Assembly: GCF_030439915.1 (NCBI RefSeq)
Contig: NZ_JAQFJG010000002.1
Coordinates: forward strand, 124,001 to 188,000
Direction of reading: 5' to 3'
From: Streptococcus sp. SPS1
Lineage (GTDB): Bacteria; Bacillota; Bacilli; Lactobacillales; Streptococcaceae
Length of the DNA: 64,000 bases
Below, in pieces: positions 20,225 to 29,951 of this stretch (position 1 is the stretch's first letter; every line of letters starts with the position of its first letter). The notes below the pieces were generated by a model. The model worked only from the letters and a program-made list of their open reading frames with translations. It had not been told where the DNA came from and did no database searches. The translations under genes and the position numbers were made by a program.

Positions 20225-20297
20225 TTAAAAACGGGATGACAATAACCCACTCCGAAATAAGCAGGAGTATCAGTTGTATTTTTCTTTTCTTCATCAT
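20214..20297 (-). CDS. shp144: Short hydrophobic pheromone precursor SHP144
   Basis: The minus-strand frame from ATG 20297 to TAA 20214 encodes 27 residues beginning MMKKRKIQLIL and ending EWVIVIPFLTNR. CAAGGAGGGATATA before the ATG is an excellent ribosome site. A basic start, hydrophobic core and acidic residue (Glu) at the head of the last dozen residues are typical of SHP precursors, whose C-terminal part is released and re-imported by the oligopeptide permease. Its 3' end overlaps rgg144. The final Arg may differ from the pneumococcal version and could affect cross-talk. Confidence 0.9.
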   Translation of the reverse strand: MMKKRKIQLILLLISEWVIVIPFLTNR

Positions 20298-20325
20298 TAT
20301 ATCCCTCCTTGTTAGTAATAACTTT

Positions 20326-20435
20326 ATTATACCAGAGAAGTAATCAAATTCACCAAAATCGCAAATCTGAAATTTCTATAAGAAAAAATATCAAATATGC
20401 GATTTTCTAAAATAAGCCAATTTCCGTGTTATACT
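20326..20435. promoter_or_regulatory. Divergent shp/peptide promoters with mirrored Rgg operator
   Basis: The leftward -10 is TATAAT on the minus strand (20326-20331) and the rightward -10 is TATACT (20430-20435). A perfect 9-bp inverted repeat AAAATCGCA (20355-20363) and TGCGATTTT (20398-20406) lies just upstream of each expected -35 position (20349-20354 and 20407-20412). Neither -35 is consensus, so both promoters probably need the Rgg-SHP complex bound at the repeat arms. Confidence 0.65.
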
Positions 20436-20540
20436 GTCCTTGTAAAGCACTTGAAGCAAATCCTAGGTCGCAGAAGTGGTTTACAAATGAAGATAATTGA
20501 AGGAGTGTAAAAGATATTAAATTTACAATTTGCAGAAACA

Positions 20541-20711
20541 ATGGAATTGACAGAAGCTGAGTTGGAGAAGATTTACGGTGGAGATCTTGTGTATGCTGGT
20601 ACTATCCCAGGCGGTGGAGGTTGGGGAGGGTTCGGGACACCTTGGTCAATCACTAATTTCTGGGAGAAAAATTTTAACCATGATTCTTCCACTGTTAATC
20701 GTCGTCGTTGA
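20541..20711 (+). CDS. Double-glycine secreted peptide (VP1-like)
   Basis: From ATG 20541 the product is 56 residues: a leader MELTEAELEKIYGG and a mature part of 42 residues that is Gly/Trp rich (DLVYAGTIPGGGGWGG) and ends NRRR. Leu-12, Glu-8, Leu-7, Ile-4 and Gly-Gly of the leader are the residues recognised by peptidase-containing ABC exporters. The frame is open and similar to known leaders nine codons further up (LNLQFAETMELTE), where a ribosome site AAGGAG precedes an ATA codon at 20514 in place of a start. Position, Rgg control and the following CAAX and MFS genes match the pneumococcal virulence peptide 1 operon. Confidence 0.75.
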   Translation: MELTEAELEKIYGGDLVYAGTIPGGGGWGGFGTPWSITNFWEKNFNHDSSTVNRRR

Positions 20712-20716
20712 TATTT

Positions 20717-20757
20717 AAAGCCCTTGCCTTTGTTTGGGTTAGGGCTTTCTTTATTTC
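20717..20757 (+). terminator. Internal terminator after the double-glycine peptide
   Basis: AAGCCCT (20718-20724) pairs with AGGGCTT (20741-20747), followed by TCTTTATTT. It lies between the peptide gene and the CAAX gene and probably allows partial readthrough, giving more peptide mRNA than downstream mRNA. Confidence 0.65.
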
Positions 20758-20777
20758 GTAATATAGGAGAAAATAGG

Positions 20778-21446
20778 ATGAAAAAGATAATCTCACACTA
20801 TTACTTGTTTATAGCCATTTTACTTGTCATTGCTGACCAGTTCTTCATTCGTTTGCTTTTACATAGCGACTTGGTAGTTGGTCTATCTGACTTTGCATTT
20901 TATCTGTCGGATATGATGTTGAATTTTCTTGTGGTTTTATTTGCTCTTATTGCTATGATTTGGTCGGGGAAATGGCAGAAAATCAACAGTAGAAAGTTTA
21001 AAGGATCCTATCTTTTCTATTCCTTTCTAGCTCTGCTTGCTTTTGTTGTTTGGAATTTCGTCACCTTTTTTCTTTTCCCTCCTACCAAAAATGCAATTTC
21101 TTATCAACATTACGCTCCGACTTTTACAGGGGCTACAGCATTTTTGATGTATTTTTTTTATCCTGTGATTGCAGGTCCCATTTTTGAAGACATGATTTAT
21201 CGTGGATTAGTGATGACTGCTCTGGAAAAAGGAAAGAAATGGGGGCTAGATGTACTTGGTTCTGCTGTTTTATTTGGTGTCTTGCACATTAGTAATCACG
21301 GTTGGGTCTTGACAGACTTTTTCGTTTATATGGGTGGCGGTCTCATATTTGCAGCCTTGTTTAGAATGACAAAGTCAATTTATTGGCCTATTGGACTGCA
21401 TATAGTCTACAATGGCATTGGTCAGATTTTGATGTTATTACACTAG
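20778..21446 (+). CDS. CPBP/CAAX-type intramembrane protease
   Basis: A 222-residue multi-span membrane protein. The start ATG 20778 is preceded by TAGGAGAAAA. It shows the Abi/CPBP motifs in order: FEDMIYRG (about residues 138-145, a variant of EExxxR with Glu-Asp) and FGVLHISNHG (about 168-177) with the paired histidine. In streptococci such proteins accompany bacteriocin or signal-peptide operons, in processing or immunity. It is the second gene of the Rgg-controlled peptide operon. Confidence 0.85.
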   Translation: MKKIISHYYLFIAILLVIADQFFIRLLLHSDLVVGLSDFAFYLSDMMLNFLVVLFALIAMIWSGKWQKINSRKFKGSYLFYSFLALLAFVVWNFVTFFLFPPTKNAISYQHYAPTFTGATAFLMYFFYPVIAGPIFEDMIYRGLVMTALEKGKKWGLDVLGSAVLFGVLHISNHGWVLTDFFVYMGGGLIFAALFRMTKSIYWPIGLHIVYNGIGQILMLLH

Positions 21447-21594
21447 GAGCTGGTTAGTAGCTAAAGACATGATGAGGTGTGCAGTGAAAAAGGCTGTGTA
21501 GGCTATCTATATGATATGGTATAGACTGGGGATACAGGGTTTATTAGGATGTTTTGGAATAAAAATTCTAACTGGAATTTAAAAAGGAGTTATA

Positions 21595-22821
21595 ATGAAA
21601 GTATTTCTTCAAAATAGAGATTTTAGGCAATTAACCATCAACCAGTGGATTTCAACACTTGGGGATACGATTTTTTATCTGGCCTTTTTGAATTATGTGG
21701 CAGATGCGTCTTTTGCCCCTCTGGCGATTTTACTCATCACGATTTCAGAAACCCTGCCTCAAGTTCTGCAAATCTTTCTAGGAGTTTTGGCGGATTTTCA
21801 ACATCATCGTGTCCTAAAATACACAGTCATTAGTTTTGCAAAATTTTTGCTTTACTCTATCGTTTCTTTATCACTTTCAGGGCAGTCCTTTTCCTTAGTA
21901 CTAGTAGCCTTTATTTGTCTGATTAACCTCTTGTCTGACACATTGAGTTATTTTTCAGGCGCCATGCTCACTCCGATTTTCATTAGAATTATTGGGCAAG
22001 ACCATTTGGCAGAAGCTATTGGATTTAAACAGTCAACTGTTAGTTTAGTGAAAACAATCAGTAATATTCTAGGAGGAGTCTTATTAGGTATTCTATCCAT
22101 CCAGTTTATTTCCTTACTGAACGCTCTTACCTTTTTAATCGCATTTTTAGGTATCCTCTTCATAAAAAATGACCTCTTGAAAGTAGAAAAAACGATTAGC
22201 TATCAAGAAGGACTCTCTGTAAAATCCTTTTGCCAGCATCTGCTCCAATCATCGAAATTGATATGGAATATGAATAAGGTACTCTTGGTTTTGTTTATTA
22301 TTTCTATTAGTCAAGCAGTGATAAATGTTACAGTTCCTGTCTCTACTCTGTTTTTGAGGAATCAGCCCTTTTTGAATTTACAAACAGGTCAATCTCTTGC
22401 CTTGTTATCCACTCTTGAATTAGCAGCCCTTATTGTCGGAAGTCTTGTGAGTGGCTATCTGAAAAATACGATTTCTATAAAAACAGCTCTCTATGCCTCA
22501 CTTGTCATCCAGTTGCTTCTTCTAGTAGGATTTGCCACAGTTCGTTTTGACTGGATTCTCATCTTTAGTGCCTTAGACGCCTTTTTCGCAGGTATTCTCT
22601 CTCCTCGATTACAGGAACTCGTCTTTAAACAAATACCTGAGGAGTCAATGGGAGCAGTTCAATCTTCTATCGGTGCTATTACGGTTGTTTTACCTAGCTT
22701 ATTTACAATAGCTTTGGTAACCATTGCTACTAGCTTTGGAACTCTGGCAGTTAGCTTTGTTTTACTGCTATTTCTTCTAGTTGCCTTTGTCATGCTTCTG
22801 AATATTCGTGAAAGTATTTAG
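21595..22821 (+). CDS. MFS transporter
   Basis: A 408-residue polytopic protein with about 12 hydrophobic spans and no long soluble domain, of the major facilitator superfamily, similar to macrolide- or drug-efflux type members (NQWISTLGDTIFYLAFLNYV at the start). The ribosome site is AAAAAGGAG. It follows the CAAX gene with a 148-base gap holding no supported gene. In pneumococcus an MFS gene ends the same peptide operon. The substrate is unknown; it may export a peptide or act in immunity. Confidence 0.85.
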   Translation: MKVFLQNRDFRQLTINQWISTLGDTIFYLAFLNYVADASFAPLAILLITISETLPQVLQIFLGVLADFQHHRVLKYTVISFAKFLLYSIVSLSLSGQSFSLVLVAFICLINLLSDTLSYFSGAMLTPIFIRIIGQDHLAEAIGFKQSTVSLVKTISNILGGVLLGILSIQFISLLNALTFLIAFLGILFIKNDLLKVEKTISYQEGLSVKSFCQHLLQSSKLIWNMNKVLLVLFIISISQAVINVTVPVSTLFLRNQPFLNLQTGQSLALLSTLELAALIVGSLVSGYLKNTISIKTALYASLVIQLLLLVGFATVRFDWILIFSALDAFFAGILSPRLQELVFKQIPEESMGAVQSSIGAITVVLPSLFTIALVTIATSFGTLAVSFVLLLFLLVAFVMLLNIRESI

Positions 22822-22955
22822 CGGAGAATTTCTATAATATATATTTGAGACTGGATTGCCAGTCTTTTTATGATGGTCAAAATCAGCAGACTTTTTTCTC
22901 TTTCCTGAATGTGTTATAATAGTCCATGCTATGGCTGGAGCCTTTTCAGCCTACT

Positions 22956-23074
22956 TATACTCTTCGAAAATCTCTTCAAACTGCGTCAGCTTCTATCTGC
23001 AACCTCAAAACAATGTTTTGAGCAACCTGTGGGTAGCTTTCTAGTTTGCTCTTTGATTTTCATTGAGTATTATT
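22956..23074 (+). repeat. BOX element
   Basis: It begins TATACTCTTCGAAAATCTC (boxA side) and ends CTAGTTTGCTCTTTGATTTT then CATTGAGTATTA (boxC), with a CTCAAAACAATGTTTTGAG hairpin between (boxB-like). It fills most of the 273-base gap before azlC; nothing else is seen there apart from a TATAAT at 22915-22920. Confidence 0.85.
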
Positions 23075-23094
23075 AAGACAATATGAGGAGAAAG

Positions 23095-23790
23095 ATGAAA
23101 GAAAAAGGATTTTGGGAAGGGGCGCAGGCGGCTATGCCAACGGCCCTTGGTTATGTCAGTATCGGCCTGGCCTGTGGGATTATCGGTGCGCCCTATGTGA
23201 CACCTGTAGAGATGGGCTTGATGAGCCTCTTTGTTTATGCTGGGAGCGCCCAGTTTGCCATGTTGGCACTGATTGCGGTTCAAGCTCCTGTGGCAGCTAT
23301 TGCTATGACGGTTTTTTTGATCAATTTGCGTCTCTTTTTGTTGAGTTTGCATGCGTCGACCTATTTTCGTCATACTAGTCTCTGGCACAATATCGGTATG
23401 TCTAGTATCTTGACAGATGAGACCTATGGCGTCTTGATGGGCGAGTTGGCCCATGCAGACAAGGTCAATCCTATGTGGATGCACGGGAACAATCTCAACA
23501 GTTATGTGGCTTGGTTTGTGGGAACAGTGGTCGGAACGGCTCTGGGTGGCCTGCTGCCAAATCCAGAAATCTTTGGTTTAGATTTTGCCCTGGTTGGGAT
23601 GTTTATCGGCATTTTTGCTTCGCAATTCCAGATTATGCAAAGACGGATTCCTGTCCGCAATCTGCTCATTATCTTAGCAGTTGTTGCGGTGTCCTTCTTT
23701 TTGCTCTTGACAGTGGTGTCTCAGTCACTAGCTGTTCTGTTTGCGACCTTGCTAGGTTGTACAATGGGGGTGGTTTTAGATGGTCAGTAA
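23095..23790 (+). CDS. azlC: AzlC family branched-chain amino-acid exporter subunit
   Basis: A 231-residue membrane protein of the AzlC (LIV-E) family, which with AzlD exports branched-chain amino acids or analogues. The conserved start (EGAQAAMPTALGYVSIGLACG) and NLRLFLLSLHAS block are present. I chose ATG 23095 because AGGAGAAAG precedes it, rather than ATG 23083. It overlaps azlD by 11 bases. A BOX element lies just upstream. Confidence 0.9.
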   Translation: MKEKGFWEGAQAAMPTALGYVSIGLACGIIGAPYVTPVEMGLMSLFVYAGSAQFAMLALIAVQAPVAAIAMTVFLINLRLFLLSLHASTYFRHTSLWHNIGMSSILTDETYGVLMGELAHADKVNPMWMHGNNLNSYVAWFVGTVVGTALGGLLPNPEIFGLDFALVGMFIGIFASQFQIMQRRIPVRNLLIILAVVAVSFFLLLTVVSQSLAVLFATLLGCTMGVVLDGQ

Positions 23791-24103
23791 GTATCTTTTA
23801 TTAGCAGTTATTTTCTCTGGTCTTGTGACCTGGATTCCCCGTATGATTCCCTTCATCGTGGTCAAGTATAAGGGCTTGCCTGCGATCGTTGAGCGTTTTT
23901 TGAAGTTCTTGCCCGTCTCCATTATCTTTGCCTTGATTCTATCAAGCGTAGTGACAGGTAAGGTTGGAAGCTTGCCTCAAATCAAATGGCTGGATTTCTT
24001 AGCAGTCTTTCCAACAGCTTGGGTAGCATTTCGTTACCGCAATCTAGTCGGAACGGTTCTCTTCGGAGTAGTCTTGATTGCCATCTTGCGTTTGGTCTTT
24101 TAA
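23780..24103 (+). CDS. azlD: AzlD family branched-chain amino-acid exporter subunit
   Basis: A 107-residue protein with three or four membrane spans and the AzlD features GLVTWIPRMIPF near the start and FPTAWVAFRYRNLVGTVLFG near the end. It overlaps azlC, so the two are translated together and form one exporter. Confidence 0.9.
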   Translation: MVSKYLLLAVIFSGLVTWIPRMIPFIVVKYKGLPAIVERFLKFLPVSIIFALILSSVVTGKVGSLPQIKWLDFLAVFPTAWVAFRYRNLVGTVLFGVVLIAILRLVF

Positions 24104-24173
24104 ATCAGCCATAAAGAAAACTTATCACAGAGATAGATATCATATAATGGCGTAAATAGTCTTTTTCTGTTAA

Positions 24174-25037
<864 letters not shown>

Positions 25038-25091
25038 TTTCTTGAAGTCATCCATTCTGAGTAAGATGGGTGATTTCTCAGTTTTTAGATA

Positions 25092-25159
25092 TATAGTTTT
25101 AAACTATATATCTGACTATCTAATAACAATTTGTGCAATTGAACAAAGTATGAGATACT
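25092..25159 (+). promoter_or_regulatory. MET-box and promoter of the methionine transport operon
   Basis: TATAGTTTTAAACTATA (25092-25108) is an exact match to the streptococcal MET-box (TATAGTTT-N-AAACTATA) attributed to the LysR-type regulator MtaR/MetR. The palindrome extends to 13-base arms (25087-25113). It lies 22 bases upstream of a promoter, TTGTGC (25131-25136), 17 bases, GATACT (25154-25159), a position suited to activation. Confidence 0.8.
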
Positions 25160-25190
25160 AGTACGGTATTATTTTTAAGGAGAAAGAATC

Positions 25191-26045
25191 ATGAAAATTA
25201 AAAAATGGCTTGGCCTAGCAGCCCTTGCTACAGTCGCAGGTTTGGCTCTTGCAGCTTGCGGAAACTCAGAAAAGAAAGCAGACAATGCAACAACTATCAA
25301 AATCGCAACTGTCAACCGTAGCGGTTCTGAAGAAGCTCGTTGGGATAAGGTCCAAGAATTGGTTAAAAAAGACGGAATTACCTTGGAATTTACAGAGTTC
25401 ACAGACTACTCACAACCAAACAAGGCAACTGCTGACGGCGAAGTAGACTTGAACGCTTTCCAACACTATAACTTCTTGAACAACTGGAATAAAGAAAACG
25501 GAAAAGACCTTGTAGCGATTGCAGATACTTACATCTCTCCAATTCGCCTTTACTCAGGTTTGAATGGAAGCGACAACAAGTACACTAAAGTAGAAGACAT
25601 CCCAGCAAACGGAGAAATTGCTGTACCGAACGATGCTACAAACGAAAGCCGTGCGCTTTACTTGCTTCAATCAGCTGGCTTGATTAAATTGGATGTTTCT
25701 GGAACTGCTCTTGCAACAGTTGCCAACATCAAAGAAAATCCAAAAAACTTGAAAATTACTGAATTGGATGCTAGCCAAACAGCTCGTTCATTGTCATCAG
25801 TTGACGCTGCCGTTGTAAACAATACCTTCGTTACAGAAGCAAAATTGGACTACAAGAAAGCACTTTTCAAAGAACAAGCTGACGAAAACTCAAAACAATG
25901 GTACAACATCATCGTTGCGAAAAAAGATTGGGAAACATCACCAAAAGCTGATGCTATCAAGAAAGTGATCGCAGCTTACCACACAGATGATGTGAAAAAA
26001 GTTATCGAAGAAACATCAGACGGTTTGGATCAACCAGTTTGGTAA
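25191..26045 (+). CDS. metQ: Methionine ABC transporter substrate-binding lipoprotein MetQ
   Basis: A 284-residue NlpA/MetQ-family lipoprotein with lipobox LALAAC and family blocks WDKVQELVKKDGITLEFTEF, DLNAFQHYNFL and IAVPNDATNESRALYLL. It binds methionine outside the cell for MetN/MetI. It is first in the operon metQ-M20 peptidase-metN-metI behind a MET-box. Confidence 0.95.
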   Translation: MKIKKWLGLAALATVAGLALAACGNSEKKADNATTIKIATVNRSGSEEARWDKVQELVKKDGITLEFTEFTDYSQPNKATADGEVDLNAFQHYNFLNNWNKENGKDLVAIADTYISPIRLYSGLNGSDNKYTKVEDIPANGEIAVPNDATNESRALYLLQSAGLIKLDVSGTALATVANIKENPKNLKITELDASQTARSLSSVDAAVVNNTFVTEAKLDYKKALFKEQADENSKQWYNIIVAKKDWETSPKADAIKKVIAAYHTDDVKKVIEETSDGLDQPVW

Positions 26046-26144
26046 TAAGAAACAGGGAGGTGGGAGAGAAAATTCCACCTCTTGCTTTTGTATAGAGCAT
26101 GGATTGTAAAGAAGACTATAGGTTCATAGAAAGGTAGAGAGTAT

Positions 26145-27518
26145 ATGGTTTTTCCTAGCGAACAAGAACAGATTGAAAAATTTGAAAAGGATCATGTAGC
26201 ACAGCATTATTTTGAGGTTTTGCGTACCTTGATTTCCAAAAAATCAGTCTTTGCCCAGCAGGTTGGACTTAAGGAAGTCGCAAATTATCTGGGCGAGATT
26301 TTCAAGCGTGTTGGGGCTGAAGTGGAGATTGATGAGACTTATACGGCTCCCTTTGTCATGGCGCATTTCAAGAGTTCGCGCCCAGATGCTAAGACCTTGA
26401 TTTTCTATAACCACTATGATACTGTGCCAGCGGATGGGGATCAGGTCTGGACAGAGGATCCCTTTACGCTTTCGGTCCGCAATGGTTTCATGTATGGGCG
26501 TGGGGTTGATGACGACAAGGGTCATATCACAGCTCGTTTGAGTGCTTTGAGAAAATATATGCAGAACCATGATGACCTGCCTGTCAATATCAGTTTTATC
26601 ATGGAGGGTGCGGAGGAATCGGCCTCGACAGACCTAGATAAGTATCTGGAAAAACATGCGGATAAACTCCGTGGTGCAGATTTGTTGGTCTGGGAACAAG
26701 GGACCAAAAATGCCTTGGAACAGCTAGAAATTTCTGGTGGAAATAAGGGGATTGTGACCTTTGATGCCAAGGTGAAAAGCGCTGATGTCGATATCCACTC
26801 GAGTTATGGTGGGGTTGTGGAATCAGCTCCCTGGTATCTCCTTCAAGCCTTACAGTCTCTTCGCGCTGCAGATGGCCGTATCTTGGTTGAAGGCTTGTAC
26901 GAAGAAGTACAAGAGCCAAATGAACGAGAAATGGCCTTGCTAGAAACTTATGGTCAACGAAACCCAGAGGAAGTTAGTCGGATTTATGGTTTGGAATTGC
27001 CTCTCTTACAAGAGGATCGAGCAGCCTTTCTAAAACGCTTCTTTTTCGAGCCAGCCCTTAATATCGAAGGGATTCAATCGGGTTATCAAGGGCAAGGAGT
27101 TAAAACGATTTTGCCAGCAGAAGCCAGTGCTAAGCTAGAGGTTCGTTTGGTTCCTGGTCTAGAACCGCATGATGTTCTGGAAAAAATTCGGAAACAGCTA
27201 GACAAAAATGGCTTTGATAGGGTAGAATTATACTATACCTTGGGAGAGATGAGCTATCGAAGCGATATGAGCGCACCATCTATTCTTAATGTAATCGAGT
27301 TGGCCAAGAAATTCTATCCACAGGGCGTTTCAGTCTTGCCGACTACAGCTGGGACAGGACCTATGCATACGGTCTTTGATGCCCTAGAGGTGCCAATGGT
27401 GGCCTTCGGTCTAGGAAATGCCAATAGCCGGGACCACGGTGGAGATGAAAATGTGCGAATCGCCGATTACTACACCCATATTGAATTAGTAGAGGAGCTG
27501 ATTAGAAGCTATGAGTAG
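26145..27518 (+). CDS. M20 family metallopeptidase
   Basis: A 457-residue zinc peptidase of the M20 class. The metal and catalytic blocks are visible: [13 protein letters not shown] (His-x-Asp), [11 protein letters not shown] (bridging Asp), EGAEESAS (catalytic Glu and metal ligand) and a late histidine in SRDHGGDE. Members cleave dipeptides or N-acyl amino acids. Placement inside the methionine transport operon, overlapping metN by 8 bases, suggests release of methionine from imported peptides or derivatives; this is inferred. It has no signal peptide, so it is cytoplasmic. Confidence 0.9.
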   Translation: MVFPSEQEQIEKFEKDHVAQHYFEVLRTLISKKSVFAQQVGLKEVANYLGEIFKRVGAEVEIDETYTAPFVMAHFKSSRPDAKTLIFYNHYDTVPADGDQVWTEDPFTLSVRNGFMYGRGVDDDKGHITARLSALRKYMQNHDDLPVNISFIMEGAEESASTDLDKYLEKHADKLRGADLLVWEQGTKNALEQLEISGGNKGIVTFDAKVKSADVDIHSSYGGVVESAPWYLLQALQSLRAADGRILVEGLYEEVQEPNEREMALLETYGQRNPEEVSRIYGLELPLLQEDRAAFLKRFFFEPALNIEGIQSGYQGQGVKTILPAEASAKLEVRLVPGLEPHDVLEKIRKQLDKNGFDRVELYYTLGEMSYRSDMSAPSILNVIELAKKFYPQGVSVLPTTAGTGPMHTVFDALEVPMVAFGLGNANSRDHGGDENVRIADYYTHIELVEELIRSYE

Positions 27519-28572
27519 AGATATTATCAAGTTAGATCAGATCGATGTGACTTTTCACCAAAAGAAGAGAACCATCACAGCGGTCAAGGATGTGACCATT
27601 CACATCCAAGAAGGGGATATCTACGGAATCGTTGGATATTCTGGAGCAGGGAAATCAACCCTTGTACGGGTGATTAACCTCTTGCAAAAACCATCTGCAG
27701 GGAAAATTACCATTGACGACGATGTGATTTTCGATGGCAAGGTGACCTTGACGGCCGAGCAGTTGCGTCGTAAACGTCAGGATATTGGAATGATTTTCCA
27801 GCATTTCAATCTGATGAGCCAAAAGACGGCAGAGGAGAATGTAGCCTTCGCCCTTAAACACTCTGGACTCAGCAAGGAAGAAAAGAAGGCTAAAGTAGCC
27901 AAGTTGTTGGACTTGGTTGGCTTGGCGGATCGTGCTGAAAACTACCCTTCACAACTATCTGGAGGGCAAAAACAGCGTGTGGCCATTGCGCGTGCCTTAG
28001 CCAATGATCCAAAAATCTTGATTTCAGACGAGTCAACTTCTGCCCTTGACCCTAAGACAACCAAGCAGATTTTGGCCTTGTTGCAAGATTTGAACCAAAA
28101 ATTAGGCTTGACTGTTGTCTTGATTACGCATGAAATGCAGATTGTCAAAGATATTGCCAACCGTGTGGCAGTTATGCAGGATGGACATTTGATTGAAGAG
28201 GGCAGTGTCCTTGAAATCTTCTCAGACCCTAAACAACCTTTGACTCAAGACTTTATCTCAACAGCTACAGGTATTGACGAAGCCATGGTCAAAATCGAGA
28301 AGCAAGAAATCGTGGAACACTTGTCTGAAAACAGCATTTTGGTGCAGCTCAAGTACGCAGGTGCTTCAACAGACGAGCCACTTTTGAATGAATTGTACAA
28401 GCGTTACCAAGTAACAGCTAATATCCTCTATGGAAATATCGAAATCCTCGATGGCACTCCTGTTGGAGAATTGGTTGTAGTCTTGTCAGGTGAAAAAGCA
28501 GCGCTAGCAGGTGCCCAAGAAGCCATCCGTCAGGCTGGTGTGCAACTAAAAGTATTGAAGGGAGGACAGTAA
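27511..28572 (+). CDS. metN: Methionine ABC transporter ATP-binding protein MetN
   Basis: A 353-residue ATPase with Walker [10 protein letters not shown] at residues 42-50, signature LSGGQKQR, Walker [13 protein letters not shown] and switch ITHE. The C-terminal ~90 residues (from LVQLKYAGA) form the NIL domain that binds methionine and inhibits transport when the cell has enough. It is followed one base later by metI. Confidence 0.95.
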   Translation: MSRDIIKLDQIDVTFHQKKRTITAVKDVTIHIQEGDIYGIVGYSGAGKSTLVRVINLLQKPSAGKITIDDDVIFDGKVTLTAEQLRRKRQDIGMIFQHFNLMSQKTAEENVAFALKHSGLSKEEKKAKVAKLLDLVGLADRAENYPSQLSGGQKQRVAIARALANDPKILISDESTSALDPKTTKQILALLQDLNQKLGLTVVLITHEMQIVKDIANRVAVMQDGHLIEEGSVLEIFSDPKQPLTQDFISTATGIDEAMVKIEKQEIVEHLSENSILVQLKYAGASTDEPLLNELYKRYQVTANILYGNIEILDGTPVGELVVVLSGEKAALAGAQEAIRQAGVQLKVLKGGQ

Positions 28573-28573
28573 G

Positions 28574-29266
28574 ATGGCAGAATTGATTAAAGCATACTTA
28601 CCAAACGTCTATAAGATGGGTTGGTCTGGTCAAGCTGGCTGGGGGACAGCTATCTACTTGACTCTTTATATGACGGTTCTTTCCTTTATCATCGGAGGTT
28701 TCTTAGGACTGGTTGCAGGGCTTTTCCTTGTCTTGACAGCGCCAGGTGGGGTCTTGGAAAATAAAGTTGTTTTCTGGATTTTGGATAAGATTACTTCCAT
28801 TTTCCGTGCGGTACCATTTATCATTCTCTTGGCAGTCTTGTCACCCTTCTCTCATCTAATCGTAGGAACAAGCATTGGTCCAAATGCAGCTATCGTACCC
28901 CTATCTTTTGCGGTCTTTGCCTTCTTTGCCCGTCAGGTGCAGGTTGTCTTGGCTGAACTGGATGGCGGTGTCATTGAGGCGGCTCAAGCGAGCGGAGCGA
29001 CTTTCTGGGACATTGTGGGTGTTTACCTATCAGAAGGTCTTCCAGATTTGATTCGTGTGACGACTGTGACCTTGATTTCCCTTGTTGGGGAAACAGCTAT
29101 GGCTGGTGCGGTTGGAGCTGGTGGTATCGGTAACGTAGCCATCGCTTATGGATTTAACCGCTACAATCATGATGTGACTATCTTGGCAACCATCATTATC
29201 ATTTTGATTATCTTTGCAATCCAATTCTTGGGAGACTTCTTGACTAAAAAATTGAGCCATAAATAA
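28574..29266 (+). CDS. metI: Methionine ABC transporter permease MetI
   Basis: A 230-residue permease with about five spans and the coupling loop EAAQASGATFWDIVGVYLSE that contacts MetN. The ribosome site AGGACAG overlaps the end of metN. The last gene of the operon; a bidirectional terminator follows. Confidence 0.95.
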   Translation: MAELIKAYLPNVYKMGWSGQAGWGTAIYLTLYMTVLSFIIGGFLGLVAGLFLVLTAPGGVLENKVVFWILDKITSIFRAVPFIILLAVLSPFSHLIVGTSIGPNAAIVPLSFAVFAFFARQVQVVLAELDGGVIEAAQASGATFWDIVGVYLSEGLPDLIRVTTVTLISLVGETAMAGAVGAGGIGNVAIAYGFNRYNHDVTILATIIIILIIFAIQFLGDFLTKKLSHK

Positions 29267-29292
29267 AAAAGAGCCACCTGGCTCTTTTTTAT
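29265..29292. terminator. Bidirectional terminator between metI and the ECF S gene
   Basis: AAAAAAGAGCC / GGCTCTTTTTT with a small ACCT loop gives a T run on both strands and serves both convergent genes. Confidence 0.85.
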
Positions 29293-29295
29293 TAA

Positions 29296-29865
29296 TCAGA
29301 TTTTTTGTGCCAATTTTTTACTCAAGGCTTGTCCAATCAAAGCACCCACTAGGGCTCCGATGACAACACTTGCGACAAATAGAAGGATGGTTCCAGGATT
29401 TGGCGCAACCATGATACGGTCGATATATTCTTGGGATTTTCCTCTTGCCAGAAGGGTAGCCATATAGGCTTGGGGCGCAATCCACATAAGTAAGATTGGT
29501 CCTGAAATGCTAAAGGCAAAGAGAATGAAAGAAAGGAAGTTCTTTGTTTGGTTCTTGTATTTTCCGAGGTTAGCTACTACATCTGCTAGGAGACCACAGA
29601 TAATTCCAGGAAGGAAGGCGCCAGCACCGTGTTTAGTTCCCAAGAAAAAGAGGGCGATGACAAGGCCGATAGTGGTAATAGCTCCAAAGCGCGGAACTTT
29701 TGCGACTAGGATCATATAGACGCTACCGCCGACAAGGGCAGTAAAGGCAGGCGCATAAAACATGTTTCCAGCTTGGTCAAAGAGATTGCCCAAAAGGACA
29801 CCAATCCCCATGCAGAGGAAGTAAAGAACTGCAAAAAGCAGTGTAGTTAAGATAGATTTCTTCAT
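29296..29865 (-). CDS. MptD-type putative ECF transporter S component
   Basis: A 189-residue integral membrane protein with about six spans, rich in Gly and Ala, of the Trep_Strep/MptD family thought to be the substrate-capture component of an ECF transporter. The start MKKSILTTLLFAVLYFL follows GGAGACAATTC on the minus strand. No ECF ATPase or T component is adjacent, so it would share the common module. The substrate is unknown. Confidence 0.8.
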   Translation of the reverse strand: MKKSILTTLLFAVLYFLCMGIGVLLGNLFDQAGNMFYAPAFTALVGGSVYMILVAKVPRFGAITTIGLVIALFFLGTKHGAGAFLPGIICGLLADVVANLGKYKNQTKNFLSFILFAFSISGPILLMWIAPQAYMATLLARGKSQEYIDRIMVAPNPGTILLFVASVVIGALVGALIGQALSKKLAQKI

Positions 29866-29951
29866 GAATTGTCTCCTGATAATTTTTTCACAATTCTCAT
29901 TGTATCACGGTTTGATGGGATTGTAAATGGGCGCAGCATCGAAGTTAATAG

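Noticed and set aside
21447..21594. Possible small gene between the CAAX and MFS genes
   Set aside because: Only a 10-codon frame without a ribosome site is present.
24122..24142. TATCA repeats before the lipoprotein at 24207 as a CmbR CYS-box
   Set aside because: The spacing (TATCA-N10-TATCA) and missing third element do not fit the published TGATA-N9-TATCA-N2-4-TGATA pattern.
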